From: Parietaria judaica
Lineage: Eukaryota; Streptophyta; Magnoliopsida; Rosales; Urticaceae
Direction: 5' to 3'
Assembly: GCA_954871525.1 (NCBI GenBank)
Contig: OX940865.1
Span: forward strand, 8,680,001 to 8,744,000
Length of the DNA: 64,000 nucleotides
Part shown: positions 10,220-21,415 of the stretch, in pieces
How the letters are laid out: every line of letters starts with the position of its first letter
Position numbering within the stretch: position 1 is the first letter of the stretch
Position numbers and translations under genes: made by a program
Notes under the pieces: model-generated
Seen by the model: the letters and a program-made list of their open reading frames with translations, nothing else
Database searches by the model: none
What the model was told of the DNA's origin: nothing

Positions 10220-11870
10220 ATGGAGAGGAATACGAAAGGTCATGCGTTGTGGATAATGAATATGAATTGAAGCTGTTTATGTGGCGTGTTGATTTTTCCA
10301 TCTTTGAAATATATTAATGAGTGTAGATCCAAGTTTTGCAGACTAACGTGTTGAGAAATGGGCTCCATGTTACGTGTGAAATGATGATAAGGATATTAAA
10401 TAAATGTTGATTATTGTTTAAGGCGCGCGGATTCAATGGTCAAACATTTATTTATGAAAAAAGTCAAAACATTATTGTGCAAGGTCAAGATGGATATGCA
10501 AGGTAATAGAAAGTAAGAAGTGAGATGTAAACAAGTATTTTATAAATTGGAATTGAAGTTGTGAAATTAGGATATGCTAGTAGTGGGCGAAATAGGAAAT
10601 AAATTTCGGAGATTAGATTTAACTTTTTATTAAAAGTTACACTTTAAGTGTTATATTTAAATTTGATTGAAAATTAATATGAGTTAAAGATAAAAATTTG
10701 TATGATCTTGTATAAAATAAAATAAAAAATATTGATCATAATTATGCGAATTTTTTTAAGATAAAAGTTGCACTAAGTTACAGCTATAAGCGTTATGTCG
10801 TGTCCAAATTATGACTATTTCACTAATATTTTCGTTTGTTTGTAAATTTTGATATAAAAGATAGAATTAACGGATTACATACATTTCTCTCTTTAAGATA
10901 TGTTGATTGTGTCATTGTGATACGAAACGTGCGCTGTGTAACTTCTTAATTATTATATCACGTATATTAAATATGACCGAAGCATATACATATTTCCTCT
11001 TTGGGTTTTTATAGAGGGATATTCCTCTTGCGAGTTGACAATATGCTTATATCGGGAAAGCAACGTTTTGAAATAAGCAATTACGATTCAAACTTGACTG
11101 CGATCATAAGCACTTTTGAAATCCTTGCAAATAATAGACCTCAAATCAATTATAGATATATATTAAAACTGCAACGGCTTGAGATAAGCCATTACAATTC
11201 AAACTATTGACTGCGATCATAAGCAGTTTTTAAATCCTTACAAAAAATCGACCGCAAATCTAATTTGTGAATAAAAAAAATTATGCGAAAAAATTATTTA
11301 GCTATAAATAATTTTAAACACTATTTATTGGTTATTAAAATGGGTAGTTTTTTAAGATATTTTTACAAACTGGGTATACCGAAAACGCAACGGGAATATC
11401 GTACACCGTTGGAATTCTTTTAAAAAATAGTTCCGATATGTAAACCACAAAATGATAGATATAGTGGTAAAAAAAGCAAAGATTTTCAAAACAAAAGTTA
11501 TATATATATAAAAAAAACTCAATTACTATATATGAATAAAACATATGTATGATAAAATGATTAGGTACAAATAATTTATCTGAATCTTTTTTTAATATAT
11601 GTATAGTTATATATCAAAAAACTCAATTAATATAAATAAAACATATGTATGATAAAATGATTAGGTACAAATAATTGATGTGAAATTTATATACGTGTGG
11701 TGTGTGTGTATAAATTTGAGGCTTGAGTTTCGAGTTTAAATGAGAAAATTAATGAAAACATTGAAAAATGCGCATTTATTTGCGGTAAAATCATATATGT
11801 GTGTAACTAAGCCGGTGCGGGGTAAACTCTTATTTAATGAGTTTATTGTGGATTTACATTTTTTTTTAGA
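10220..11870. other. AT-rich intergenic DNA
   Basis: No gene was recognised. A short stretch is repeated locally: AAATAAAACATATGTATG-type sequence followed by ATAAAATGATTAGGTACAA occurs at about 11535-11572 and 11635-11673, a small direct duplication about 100 bp apart. Confidence 0.45.
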
Positions 11871-11881
11871 AATTGTAATAA

Positions 11882-11985
11882 ATGCTCATTTTGTGTAAAA
11901 TGTTTAAAAAAAATGCCCATCTGTGAGAGTAAAAATACACACGGTGGGCTTTTTTTCTTAAACCTTTTACACAAAATGGGCATTT
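11882..11985. repeat. Inverted repeat around TTTTACACAAAATGGGCAT
   Basis: Arms with TGCTCATTTTGTGTAAAATG and CATTTTACACAAAATGGGCA-type sequence face each other about 100 bp apart, followed by A/T runs. It is probably a small foldback MITE; ends were not defined. Confidence 0.5.
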
Positions 11986-12024
11986 TTTTTAAATAACCAT
12001 TTTTTTAAGGGTTCTTTAGTGTGT

Positions 12025-12181
12025 TTAGCAAAATAGCCAAACTTTGGTTAATTTTGTAAACTAGCCAATTAACCACTTAAACAGAACACCAATTAGATTG
12101 ATAATTTTGGTTAATTTCGGCTAGTTTAAGTGGTTAATTGGCTAGTTTACAAAATTGACCAAAGTTTGGCTATTTTGCAAA
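12025..12181. mobile_element. Small foldback (hairpin) MITE
   Basis: The segment is an almost complete palindrome with arms of about 57 bp (12025-12081 and 12124-12181) and a loop of about 40 bp. The arm starts GCAAAATAGCCAAACTTTGG. No coding content. A clear TSD was not found, so the superfamily is unassigned. Confidence 0.65.
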
Positions 12182-13161
12182 TCTTGTGTTTCAATTTGGT
12201 TATTTAGAGCAATTTCTTTTTTTTTACTGTCAATTATTAGAAGAAAATTTAATAATTGTGTTCAATTTAAAAATTATTTTAAAATATTTAAAGCTTTTTC
12301 TTAGTCAGTGATTGTTTTTATTTCACAAATAATGATTTAGGGTTTTTTACATACTTTTTAATTTAAACAATCGTTAAATCTATTAGTAAATAGCAATTAT
12401 AAAACTAACCCACACCATGATTATACAGGAATGTCAATTTTTGATATCGCTTGAATACACTGAATATCTAGAAATGTGAGTGTGTTATTATAAGGTAAAT
12501 GAATTAATGAAATTAGTTGAAGTATCGAAGAATAATTAAACAAGTAATTTTAGCTGCCCAATGTATAGTCAATGGCTTCCATGGCCTTCCTTTTTTTTGT
12601 TTTTCTTCTTTTTCATTTAATATTAATCTACATCTTTGAAATCATGATCTCTCTATATGAACTTAATATTATTATTTTCATACAGAATATGTAGAGTACC
12701 AAAGTTCTTTTTTCTTTTCTTATTGTCCCATACATTAAGTGCGCTATCTTTGATTAAAAACTTGTAATTCTAAAATTATTTTAAAAAATACAACTGAATC
12801 TAAACCTTTAACGAGTTTTTAACGTTAATTACATATTTAAGTGCTTTAAAATCGTTAATCTGGTTCAATAACGGATATTTAGCTTTTTAAAGTTCAAAAT
12901 TAACTTTAAACTATACGTTCTTATCATTATGTAACAGCTATTTTTTTATTTTTTTTTAATCACTTATGTAACAGCTATTTGACTGCCCAAAATAATACTT
13001 ACTTGGAACCTTCCAAATTTATTCATCTTTATAGCAAGTAGTACATAAGATATACATATTTATATAGTGATATGACCATCAATTAGCTCATATATGCTGA
13101 ATATAAATATGTATTTATATTTTACATAATATTATATATATATAAATATATATTTCATCTC
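12182..13161. other. AT-rich intergenic DNA 3' of the third Kunitz copy
   Basis: No gene or defined repeat was recognised. TA-rich runs lie just beyond the Kunitz stop codon. Confidence 0.45.
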
Positions 13162-13762
13162 TCAAGCTTGTGAAGCTTTGACGAACTCAAGAGGCAAAGC
13201 ATTGCCGTGCAAAGCCGCGAAGAGCTGACCATTCTCGACCAAAGAGCCAACCGAGCCACATTCAAGTCTGCAAATGGGGCAGAGCTCGGACGGGCACCAC
13301 ACGATGTTGTAGGTCACACCCGCTCCTCTGCGGATTTCGAAATAATTCGCCAAGCCGAAACGGCTATTGTCCTCTCCGGTGGCTATCAGCCGCCTACCGG
13401 CAGATGCACTGTCGAAGTCAACCTTCCACGCTGTCGATATCACACAAGTCGTGACGGCAGAGAACGCGACCTTAAAGTTCTTGGACTCCCTCACAACGCT
13501 CTCCCCGTCGTCGAACGGTGCGAAAGTCACAGTGATGGCCTGTGATGTTCCGCTGCCCAACGTAGGGCGGGCACGGCAACCCGGTGCGTGTGATGAGGGT
13601 GAAGGGCCCACCAATGTCGGTTACTGCAGGTCTTATTATGTACTCTGCACCACGCTGGAGGGGCTGGCCGGAGGTATCCAGCACTGCGGGGTTTTGTGCC
13701 GACACGGCAAGTATCGCCCCGGTGAGCCAGACAAGGACTAGGGTTCCGGTAATGTATTTCAT
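13162..13762 (-). pseudogene. Kunitz-type inhibitor copy with one frameshift
   Basis: The first half (13762 down to about 13545) encodes a signal peptide ending VSAQ, the signature VLDTSGQPLQRGAEYII and the motif CPPYVGQRN. The second half continues in another frame from about 13540 to 13162 with TVTFAPFDDGE, the cysteine cluster WCPSELCPIC and a normal C-terminus LPLEFVKASQA. Alignment by eye with the intact copy at 19208-19813 places a single 1-bp shift at about 13537-13545, within ATGGCCTG (plus strand). All other family features, including length, cysteines and TATA box, are intact. It is either a very recent pseudogene or a sequencing/assembly error. It is most like the fourth copy, so copies 1/2 and 3/4 form two pairs. 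Confidence 0.85.
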
Positions 13763-13843
13763 TTTTTCTTCTTTCGTGTTTGCCCAAATTTGGAAAACTA
13801 TATAGAAGTTTGCAATGTTTATTAAAGTTGTGATCTTTTTTAG

Positions 13844-13851
13844 TATTTATA
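13844..13851 (-). promoter_or_regulatory. TATA box of the third Kunitz copy
   Basis: The minus strand reads CCTATAAATACT about 82 bp upstream of the ATG, as in the sister copies. Confidence 0.6.
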
Positions 13852-13859
13852 GGATATTT

Positions 13860-14537
13860 GGAGAAAAGTCATATAAGAACACGTTGCAATTTTTAGTCTT
13901 TCAATGGTGTCGTGAGACAATGAAACATAACTAATATCACGACTCGATCGTGACTAGATTTTTCGGATATATTTACGGTATATATCTCTAAGTTATGATT
14001 ATTGGTACACTTAATTATAATTTTTTTACACGTACCTTTAATTTCTGGTTTTATTGTCAGATATGTATTTGGAAGCGTTAATTGACCGATCATTTTATGT
14101 CTTCATCCAAATCGGTCATATTAACGATGAAGAGGGCGATGATCAAAGCGGTAACTCGATCTCACACTTAGTTTAGGAGGTTATCTGAAGACGTTAACTG
14201 TTCAATAACCCGTCCAAAAATATATCTGATAAAGAAATATGAACTTGCAAGGTACTGCCGCAAAAAACAAATTACAATTACTATAAGTGTACAGTTAGTC
14301 ATAACTTGACGATATATGCCGCTAATATCTTCAATTATAATATGAAATAAAGTTTGGACTTTGGATAGCATGCCATTGTTTAAGTTGTGCTTATAGCGGT
14401 GCATAAATATATAATTTCTAATTTTTTAGTACCATAAACTCCATTTTTTTTATACTCAAAGTTTTCAATGACTATATTTATCTTGAAAGTCCTGTTAAGT
14501 TTTGGAGTCGTTTCACTTTTATAAACTAATGAACACT
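13860..14537. other. Intergenic, nothing recognised
   Basis: AT-rich sequence upstream of the third Kunitz copy; no coding frame or repeat boundary was supported. Confidence 0.4.
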
Positions 14538-14546
14538 TTTCTTTTT

Positions 14547-15003
14547 GGGATAATAGCGGCATAAATCCTCAACCTTTACTCAACTGGGGCGGCATAACCT
14601 CAACCCCATTTAATAGCGGCAAAAGTAATAAAAGATGGTTTCCATCCAAATTTTTCTAACAAACGTTAACTTTGTCACGTCACTGTTTTTCAGATGCCAT
14701 GTCATCCCCCACGTAATCATGCAGCCACGTCATTAGGCAAGAAAAATATTTAATCATGCGATATCTTCTTGCGAATCCCACCTTCGCCGAAAATTAAAAC
14801 GAATTTTTCTTACCTAATGACGTGGCTGCATGCTTACGTGGTGGATGACAGGGCGACTGAGTAACAATGACGTGGCCAAGTTAACATATTTTAGTAAAAT
14901 TTGGATGGAAACTAACTTTTGTTACTTTCGCCGCTATTAAATAGAGTTGGGGCTATGCCGCCCCAGTTGAGTAAAGGTTGAGGACTTATGCCGCTATTAT
15001 CCC
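14547..15003. mobile_element. MULE-type foldback element with 9-bp TSD
   Basis: It starts GGGATAATAGCGGCATAA and ends with the reverse complement (ATGCCGCTATTATCCC). It is flanked by a perfect 9-bp duplication TTTCTTTTT (14538-14546 and 15004-15012), the size made by Mutator-like transposases. The long arms (about 200 bp) pair imperfectly and contain GCCACGTCATTAGG/CCTAATGACGTGGC. No gene inside. Confidence 0.8.
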
Positions 15004-15012
15004 TTTCTTTTT

Positions 15013-15642
15013 TTAGCATTAATGGACTTTAACATTAAGTGGATGAAATTATGGAAAAAAACCTATATAATGAATACTTTTTTTAGAATTTTAATAATAA
15101 AAATAAATAAATTTATGTCACCACAAAATTTAAAATATTAGATACTTACACCATTATACATTAACTATTCAAAGTTTGATTGTTTTAATATATACGTATA
15201 TATACACACATTTCTTGAATACATGATATTACATAGTGTAGAAAGTCTCATAAATAACACGTACGTGGCAGGAAATAGTTAGTGTCGTAAGAGTTTTGAA
15301 TAGAATACCATATATATTAATTTAAGTTCGAATAAGTGGATGAAATAAGTCGTAATACCTCTTATAATATTATATACATTCTCTCACCTTTGATCTTAGA
15401 TCATAAGATATATATAAGAAATATGAAATAGTTTGATCAGCGCATCACAATTCAAACTTGACTGCTTATGCCTCATAGGAAACGTATACAATAACTTGAT
15501 TGCAATTAATAAACTTCTTCTTAAATCTTAATAATAATATTATATAAATATGTCCGATATAGTAAGAAAACCATGAATGTGAACTTTATCATCATCACAT
15601 TGTAATTTGTACCATTAAGACATCACAATATAAAATATAAAG
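15013..15642. other. AT-rich spacer between two MULE foldbacks
   Basis: No gene was seen. The sequence is TA-rich throughout. Confidence 0.45.
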
Positions 15643-15651
15643 GGTTAATTG

Positions 15652-16724
15652 CGGCAAAAATACCCAACCTTTTGTCAAATTCTCAGTACGCCACATGTGG
15701 CAATCAGCCTTTGCCACGTGGCACGCCACATGGCACTTGGCCGACACGTGGCATGCCACGTAATTATTATTTTATTAAATAATTTTTAAAAAAAATAAAT
15801 ATTTTTTAATTATTTAAAAAAAAAACTTTTTAATTTAAAAAAAAATTATTTTTCCATAAAAACCAATAATGAATATTTAAATATAATTATTCATTCTAAA
15901 AAAGTGGATCAAACGAAATAAATAAAGAAAAAAATGTCCGTTCCCGGTTCACTCAAGCTCCTTCTCCGATCCGGTTTACGGGTGAAACAAAGACGCTTAA
16001 TATGTTTAATAATACTAACCAATAATAATCATATGATTATCTAACGATAAATTAAATATATATATATATAAATAAAAAAACATATTAAACAATTATTATT
16101 ATTCTAAAATGCAAACACAAAAAAATATCATGCAAACAAATAAAAATAATTTTTTATTAAATATAAATATGACTACTATTTTTTTGTTTTGGATAAGTGG
16201 TGTGTGTATAATTATGTCTTGACTTTTTAAGCATTATGTATGTGTTTATTAGTTATTATTATTAAACATATTAAACAATTTTATTCGACGCGTGAACTGG
16301 ACCGGAAACGGAGTTCAAGTGAACCGTGAGCGGTGAAAATTAATTCGTTCTACCCACTTTTTAAAAAATAAAATTATAACCAATAATGAATATTTAAATT
16401 TAAATATTCTTTATTTATTATTATTAAAAAAATTATTAAAAATAAAATTAAAAATAATTTTGTTTAAAAAATTAAAATAATTTTGTTTAAAATTTTTAAA
16501 AATATATTTAAAAAAAATAAAATAAAATAATAATTACGTGGCATGCCACGTGGCAGCCAAGTTCCAAGTGGCATGCCACGTGGCATAGACTGATTGCCAC
16601 ATAAATAGATATTCTCGGCCAACTCCCAGATGCTAAGTTTAGGTGCTTTTGCCGTCATTTATAGAGGTTGTATACACAGCAGAAAATTTGATCAAAGGAT
16701 GGGTATTTGTGCCGCAATTAACCC
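15652..16724. mobile_element. MULE-type foldback element with 9-bp TSD and G-box-rich arms
   Basis: It starts GGGTTAATTGCGGCAAAAAT and ends with ATTTGTGCCGCAATTAACCC. It is flanked by a perfect 9-bp duplication AAATATAAA (15643-15651 and 16725-16733). The arms carry repeated TGGCATGCCACG and CACGTGGC motifs; CACGTG cores lie at 15715-15720, 15745-15750, 16547-16552 and 16577-16582. The 700-bp centre is extremely AT-rich and non-coding. Confidence 0.8.
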
Positions 16725-16840
16725 AAATATAAATGAATTGCTTATATTGGTGAGATATATTCTTTGGTTGTGTTGTGTAGGTATGTAAATTTCTTTGTTT
16801 AATTATATCATATCTTTTATCAATTATTTATAGCACACTG

Positions 16841-17579
16841 TAGGGGTGAAAGCGGAATCGGAAATTGGGAAATTAGTTATTTTGGTACCTATTCCAAAAA
16901 TTTACTCAACTGGGGCGGCAGTTCCGGTTGTAAATTTCCCTATTTTTTTAAAAACCGGAACCGGAACCAGTACCGGGAAAAAGTAAGAAAAGATTCGTGA
17001 AAAAATTTAGTACTAACACGAGACAAAAATTAATGGCCGAAACAAAAACTTAACACAAGACAAAAATTAATGGCCGAAAAAAAAAATTAACACGAGACAT
17101 AGATTTTGCTTGCGAGTGAAATCTTCTAGTTGGAAGAGGAAGACATGTAATCGACGGTGGAGGGTTCTCGGCGAAGAGAAGAATATGACGTCACGATGGA
17201 TGAGAGAGAGAGAGAAAAAGAGATTGAAAGGGTCGAGAAAAGAAAATGGTAAATATTAAACCCTAATAACGAAAAAATACGCATAGTCATAAAAAACGAC
17301 GTATAACCCAAAAACTACAATAAGCATACAAAATATTTAAAAACAACATACTATGCAAACATCTAAAACTATATGTAGTTTAAAACCGGAACCGGTACCA
17401 AAAATCGGGAAATTTTACTTATGGTTCCAGTTCCAGTTCCTGGTTCCATAAACCGTGAACCGGGAAGTACCGGTTCCCAATTTAGAACTAAAATTCCCTC
17501 TTTTTTTTAAACCGTTCCGGGACCGGTACCCAAACCGGGACAAAACCGGGAAACGGTTGCAAAATTTTCTTCCCCGCCA
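16841..17579. mobile_element. Decayed CCGG-rich hAT-like element
   Basis: It begins TAGGGGTGAAA, the same terminus as the hAT MITE at 2599-3402, and has the same CCGGAACCGG/CCGGGAC motifs near both ends (16920-16980 and 17380-17560). The right end is degenerate (TTTTCTTCCCCGCCA) and no convincing 8-bp TSD was found. A 20-bp patch at 16901-16920 is identical to part of the MULE foldback at 14547-15003. Confidence 0.55.
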
Positions 17580-17886
17580 CAGTGTATGTATATTTATTTT
17601 CATAAATACCAATAAGTTATCATTGATATATTTTTTGAACGTTGAGCTTTAAGGAAAATGAATATTACACAACCGCAGTTTCAGGAACTATTATAAAACC
17701 ATATGCTTTAATTAAATGAATCTATTATTCCACCTCAAGTGATAATACTGAATACTAGCAACATTGAACAATATTCTAACAAAGAAATATATATGGTATT
17801 AATTCTAGCGATATATATATATATATATAATATATCATTTGACAAATAAGGTTAATTAATGTTATCTATTCCCTTGATATTCATAT

Positions 17887-18116
17887 CAGTGGCGGAACCA
17901 GGAATTATGTACCGGGGGGGCTAAATATAATTTTTTTTGTCAAAACTTAACTTGAGGGGGTTATATTTAAATTTTGGTGATAGTTAAGAGGGGGCTGGAC
18001 TAAAATTTTATATGAAATTACACTAAAAAAAATAAAAATAGGGCATTATTGTACAATTTTTTTTTTTGGAGGGGGTGGTTTCAACCACCTCCCCTTTCTA
18101 AATACTTCCGCCACTG
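17887..18116. mobile_element. hAT MITE with CAGTGGCGGAA ends and 8-bp TSD
   Basis: The 230-bp element begins CAGTGGCGGAACCAGG and ends CTTCCGCCACTG. It is flanked by a perfect 8-bp duplication ATTCATAT (17879-17886 and 18117-18124). Its terminal CAGTGGCG(G)AA closely matches the ends of the autonomous hAT element at 21416-24977, so it is a likely non-autonomous partner. No gene inside. Confidence 0.85.
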
Positions 18117-18124
18117 ATTCATAT

Positions 18125-19207
18125 ATAGAATATGATTATTACGTTTTATATAAATCATTACATAAAATTTGACTTGGTGATAAGCATGTTCGTTTCTCCT
18201 TTATATATCAACGAAATTACTCATATTTTCTTCAAATAGCAGGATGGATATGAACTTAGTCAAAAGTTCATCTTTTTTAATACAACTAGCTAACACGACA
18301 CACTAAGTAGATATAATGGACTATGTATTTAGAGTTATTCAAATTATCATAAATTTGTACCTAACTTGTACATCATAAATGCCCTCCTAAACTGGCCTTG
18401 CATCACAAAAGAAACGTATGTTTGAACTTATTAAGTACTATATCGGCAGTGTCGGACCGGCCGGGTACAAATTTCAGAGAGACTAAACATTGTGGGAGAG
18501 GATAAATGGTAAAGCTAAGAGTAAAAAATGATCCGAGCAAAAAAAAGAGTGAAAATGAAAAAAAAAAAAGATAAAAATTTATTAAATTTAAATAATTTAA
18601 ATATTACTAAAAGTTTTTAATTAAAGTTTTGGGAGACTAGAGCTCCTTTGAGTTGACATTAGGTGAAACAAGAACGGAATTAAATATTTTGAATTTTGGC
18701 TCTAATTAAGTTATTTTATTATTTCTAAACTCGGTACTTGCATAACTTGTACTTTATCGTTTTCCAACCGCTTATCATCTTTAAACCAATATTTGCTAAC
18801 TTATAGAAAAACTCTGAGTCTCTGACCTATAAATAAAATCTAAAAAAAAAATTGTTTTATCAAATATAATAATAAAATCGGACCGGTAGTTACATTTCCA
18901 GTTAATTGAAAATGGGACCGGTAAATATCGGTACCCCATTAGTTAACCAAAAATATAGAACCGATCCAGGAATTGGGAAACAGTAGAAAAGTTCCACGTT
19001 AAAAAATTTAGGCTAAAAGTACTATTGAACTGAAGTTCATCATAAATATTGTAAGGATTGCGCAAGCAAGATATATTAATATTACATAATATTTCAGCTT
19101 ACAAATTTATTTATTTATAACAAGTACACACTTCGTATTATATATATATGTACGCATTACATGCATAAACTGTATGTTAGATGATTCATAACATGAACCT
19201 CAGCTTA
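18125..19207. other. Intergenic with possible repeat debris
   Basis: No gene was recognised. About 18875-18990 has GACCGGTA/GGGACCGGTAAATATCGG motifs, perhaps another decayed CCGG-rich hAT fragment. Confidence 0.4.
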
Positions 19208-19813
19208 TTAAAATTTGACGAACTCGAGAGGCAAAGCAGTGACATTATACAAGGCCGCGAAAATCTGACCGTTCTCCAAAACGGTACCGACAGAGCTACA
19301 CCGGAGCCTGCAAATGGGACAGAGCTCAGCCGGGCACCATACCAAGTTGTAGACCCCGCCGGCTTCGTTGTTAATATAGAAGTAATTCGCTAAGCTCCGA
19401 CGGCTCTCGTCCTGATCTCCGGTGGTGATCAGTGTCCTACCGCCGACAGTCTCGCCTTCGAAGTCAACCTTCCATGTCGTTGACGTCCCACACGTAGCGG
19501 AGGCGGAAAACGTGACTTGAAAGTTCCGGTTCTCCCTCACCACTCTTTCGCCTTCATCGAATGGCGCGAACGTCACGAAGATGCCGCCTGCCGTGAAGTT
19601 GCGCTGCCCCACATAAGGCGGGCACGAGGAACCGTTGCGGGCGAGTAGGGTGAAGGGCCCGCCAACGTAGATAGTTGGCCTGATGATGTACTCCACACCA
19701 CGCTGGAGGGGCTGACCGGAAGTGTCCAGCACCGGGGGATTTTGTGCTGACGTGGCGAGTATCGCCCCTGCGAACGAGACGAGGATTAGGGTTACAAATA
19801 AGCTGATCTTCAT
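19208..19813 (-). CDS. Kunitz-type (STI family) protease inhibitor
   Basis: The 201-residue intronless product has a signal peptide (about residues 1-24, ending TSAQ) followed by VLDTSGQPLQRGVEYIIRP. Six cysteines (64, 108, 150, 155, 158, 162; motif WCPAELCPIC) fit the three-disulfide miraculin-like pattern. The loop after the first cysteine reads PPYVGQRNFTAGG, with Arg71 as a possible P1 residue by position, though the loop differs from soybean STI. Potential N-glycosylation sites (NGS at 60, NFT at 72, NVT at 180) suit a secreted protein. It is intact and closest to the frameshifted copy at 13162-13762. Its last residues LPLEFVKF form the final beta-strand. Confidence 0.92.
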   Translation of the reverse strand: MKISLFVTLILVSFAGAILATSAQNPPVLDTSGQPLQRGVEYIIRPTIYVGGPFTLLARNGSSCPPYVGQRNFTAGGIFVTFAPFDEGERVVRENRNFQVTFSASATCGTSTTWKVDFEGETVGGRTLITTGDQDESRRSLANYFYINNEAGGVYNLVWCPAELCPICRLRCSSVGTVLENGQIFAALYNVTALPLEFVKF

Positions 19814-19884
19814 TTTTCTTTTCTTTTCTTAGGAAAGTTTGCAGTGTTTTTATAAGCAGTGTGGTTCTCATGTTTAATGTGGTA

Positions 19885-19892
19885 TATTTATA
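19885..19892 (-). promoter_or_regulatory. TATA box of the fourth Kunitz gene
   Basis: The minus strand reads CCTATAAATATACC about 72 bp upstream of the ATG, in line with the other copies. Confidence 0.65.
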
Positions 19893-20105
19893 GGGTATGA
19901 TCAATTGGTCTATTGAGTGATGTAGAAAGAAAGTCTTGAAAATACGTGGGGAACTGATATTCAATGACTTTATTGAAGTTATATGTAAGATGATACTTTT
20001 GAATAGTATGCCAAAATATATCAAAGTTTGTCTCCTTTTAAATATATATCATATAGGGTCGGGACCAATCCATTCAAAATAATTTGAGTTACGTCTAATA
20101 TCTCC

Positions 20106-20144
<39 letters not shown>

Positions 20145-20298
20145 CAAGATACTCTCAACAAAAAGTCCATATTACTTTATATTTTAATGAAGAAATCTTT
20201 TAATAATTTAGACAAATTTAATTAAAAAAAAAATCCATGAGACTCCAATTTTTTTGGATCGAGCCTGATATCATATAAATATGGAGATATAGTTTTAG

Positions 20299-21269
20299 GG
20301 GTAAACTGCGGCTAATGTACCCAATGTTTGATTTTCTGCGGATTATGTACCCAATGTTTATTTTTGGCGGCTAATGTACTCAATGTTTGATCCGTTAGAT
20401 ATTTTTGGGTTTTCCGTCAGTTGACCGTTAGAGAGTTATATGTATACTTTTCGTATTTTTGACATAACTCACTCATTTTTTGTCCAAATTTTATGCACGA
20501 CCTATGGTTGGAAAGATAAGAGATAGATCTACAACTTTAATGTTTTAAGTTTTGTAAAATCAGTTTAAAAAAAATACGAAATTTCAAGTACAACGTAAAA
20601 CTGGACATTAGTTTAATGCAAAATATTTGTTTCGAGCAAATTTTAATATACTTAATGACTTTTTATGATGAAACGTAAAAGTAAAAAGTTGTAGATAAAT
20701 GTTTTATCTTTCCAACGGATGTTTATTTATAAATTTTGGATAAAAAACGAATGAGTTATGCCAAAAATATGAAATATTATTTCACATCACATCTTTTATA
20801 TTTTTGGCATAACTCACTCATTTTTTGTCCAAAATTTATAAATAAACAACCGTTGGAAAGATAAAAAGTTTATCTACAACTTTTTAGTTTTACGTTTCAT
20901 CATAAAAAGTCATTAAGTATATTAAAATTTGCTCGAAACAAATATTTTGCATTAAACTAATGTCCAGTTTTACGTTGTACTTGAAATTTCGTATTTTTTT
21001 AAAACTGATTTTACAAAACTTAAAACATTAAAGTTGTAGATCTATCTCTTATCTTTCCAACCATAGGTCGTGCATAAAATTTGGACAAAAAATGAGTGAG
21101 TTATGTCAAAAATACGAAAAGTGTACATATAACTCTCTAACGGTCAACTGACGGAAAACCCAAAAATATCTAACGGATCAAACATTGGGTACATTAGCCG
21201 CCAAAAATAAACATTGGGTATATAATCCGCAGAAAATCAAACATTGGGTACATTAGCCGCAGTTTACCC
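20299..21269. mobile_element. Near-perfect 971-bp foldback (MULE-type) with 9-bp TSD
   Basis: Almost the whole segment is one palindrome: GGGTAAACTGCGGC at the left end is mirrored by GCCGCAGTTTACCC at the right, and the match continues inward for about 450 bp per arm. It meets in a short AT-rich centre near 20770-20800. It is flanked by a perfect 9-bp duplication TAGTTTTAG (20290-20298 and 21270-21278). It contains no gene. Within each arm short units such as GTACCCAATGTTT repeat three times. Confidence 0.85.
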
Positions 21270-21415
21270 TAGTTTTAGCAAGAGTGTATTATTATGAAAG
21301 TACTAATTAAGAAAACGTAATTAATGTCCATTGACGTGTTGAACTTTAAATCTAGAAATTAAGTTAATGTGCGTAGATCGGATTCAAGTTCTGAACGTGT
21401 TAAAGTGGTGGCACC

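Noticed and set aside
20299..21269. MicroRNA precursor gene
   Set aside because: The arms are near-perfect over hundreds of bases and end in a 9-bp TSD, so it is a foldback transposon; small RNAs from it would be siRNA-like.
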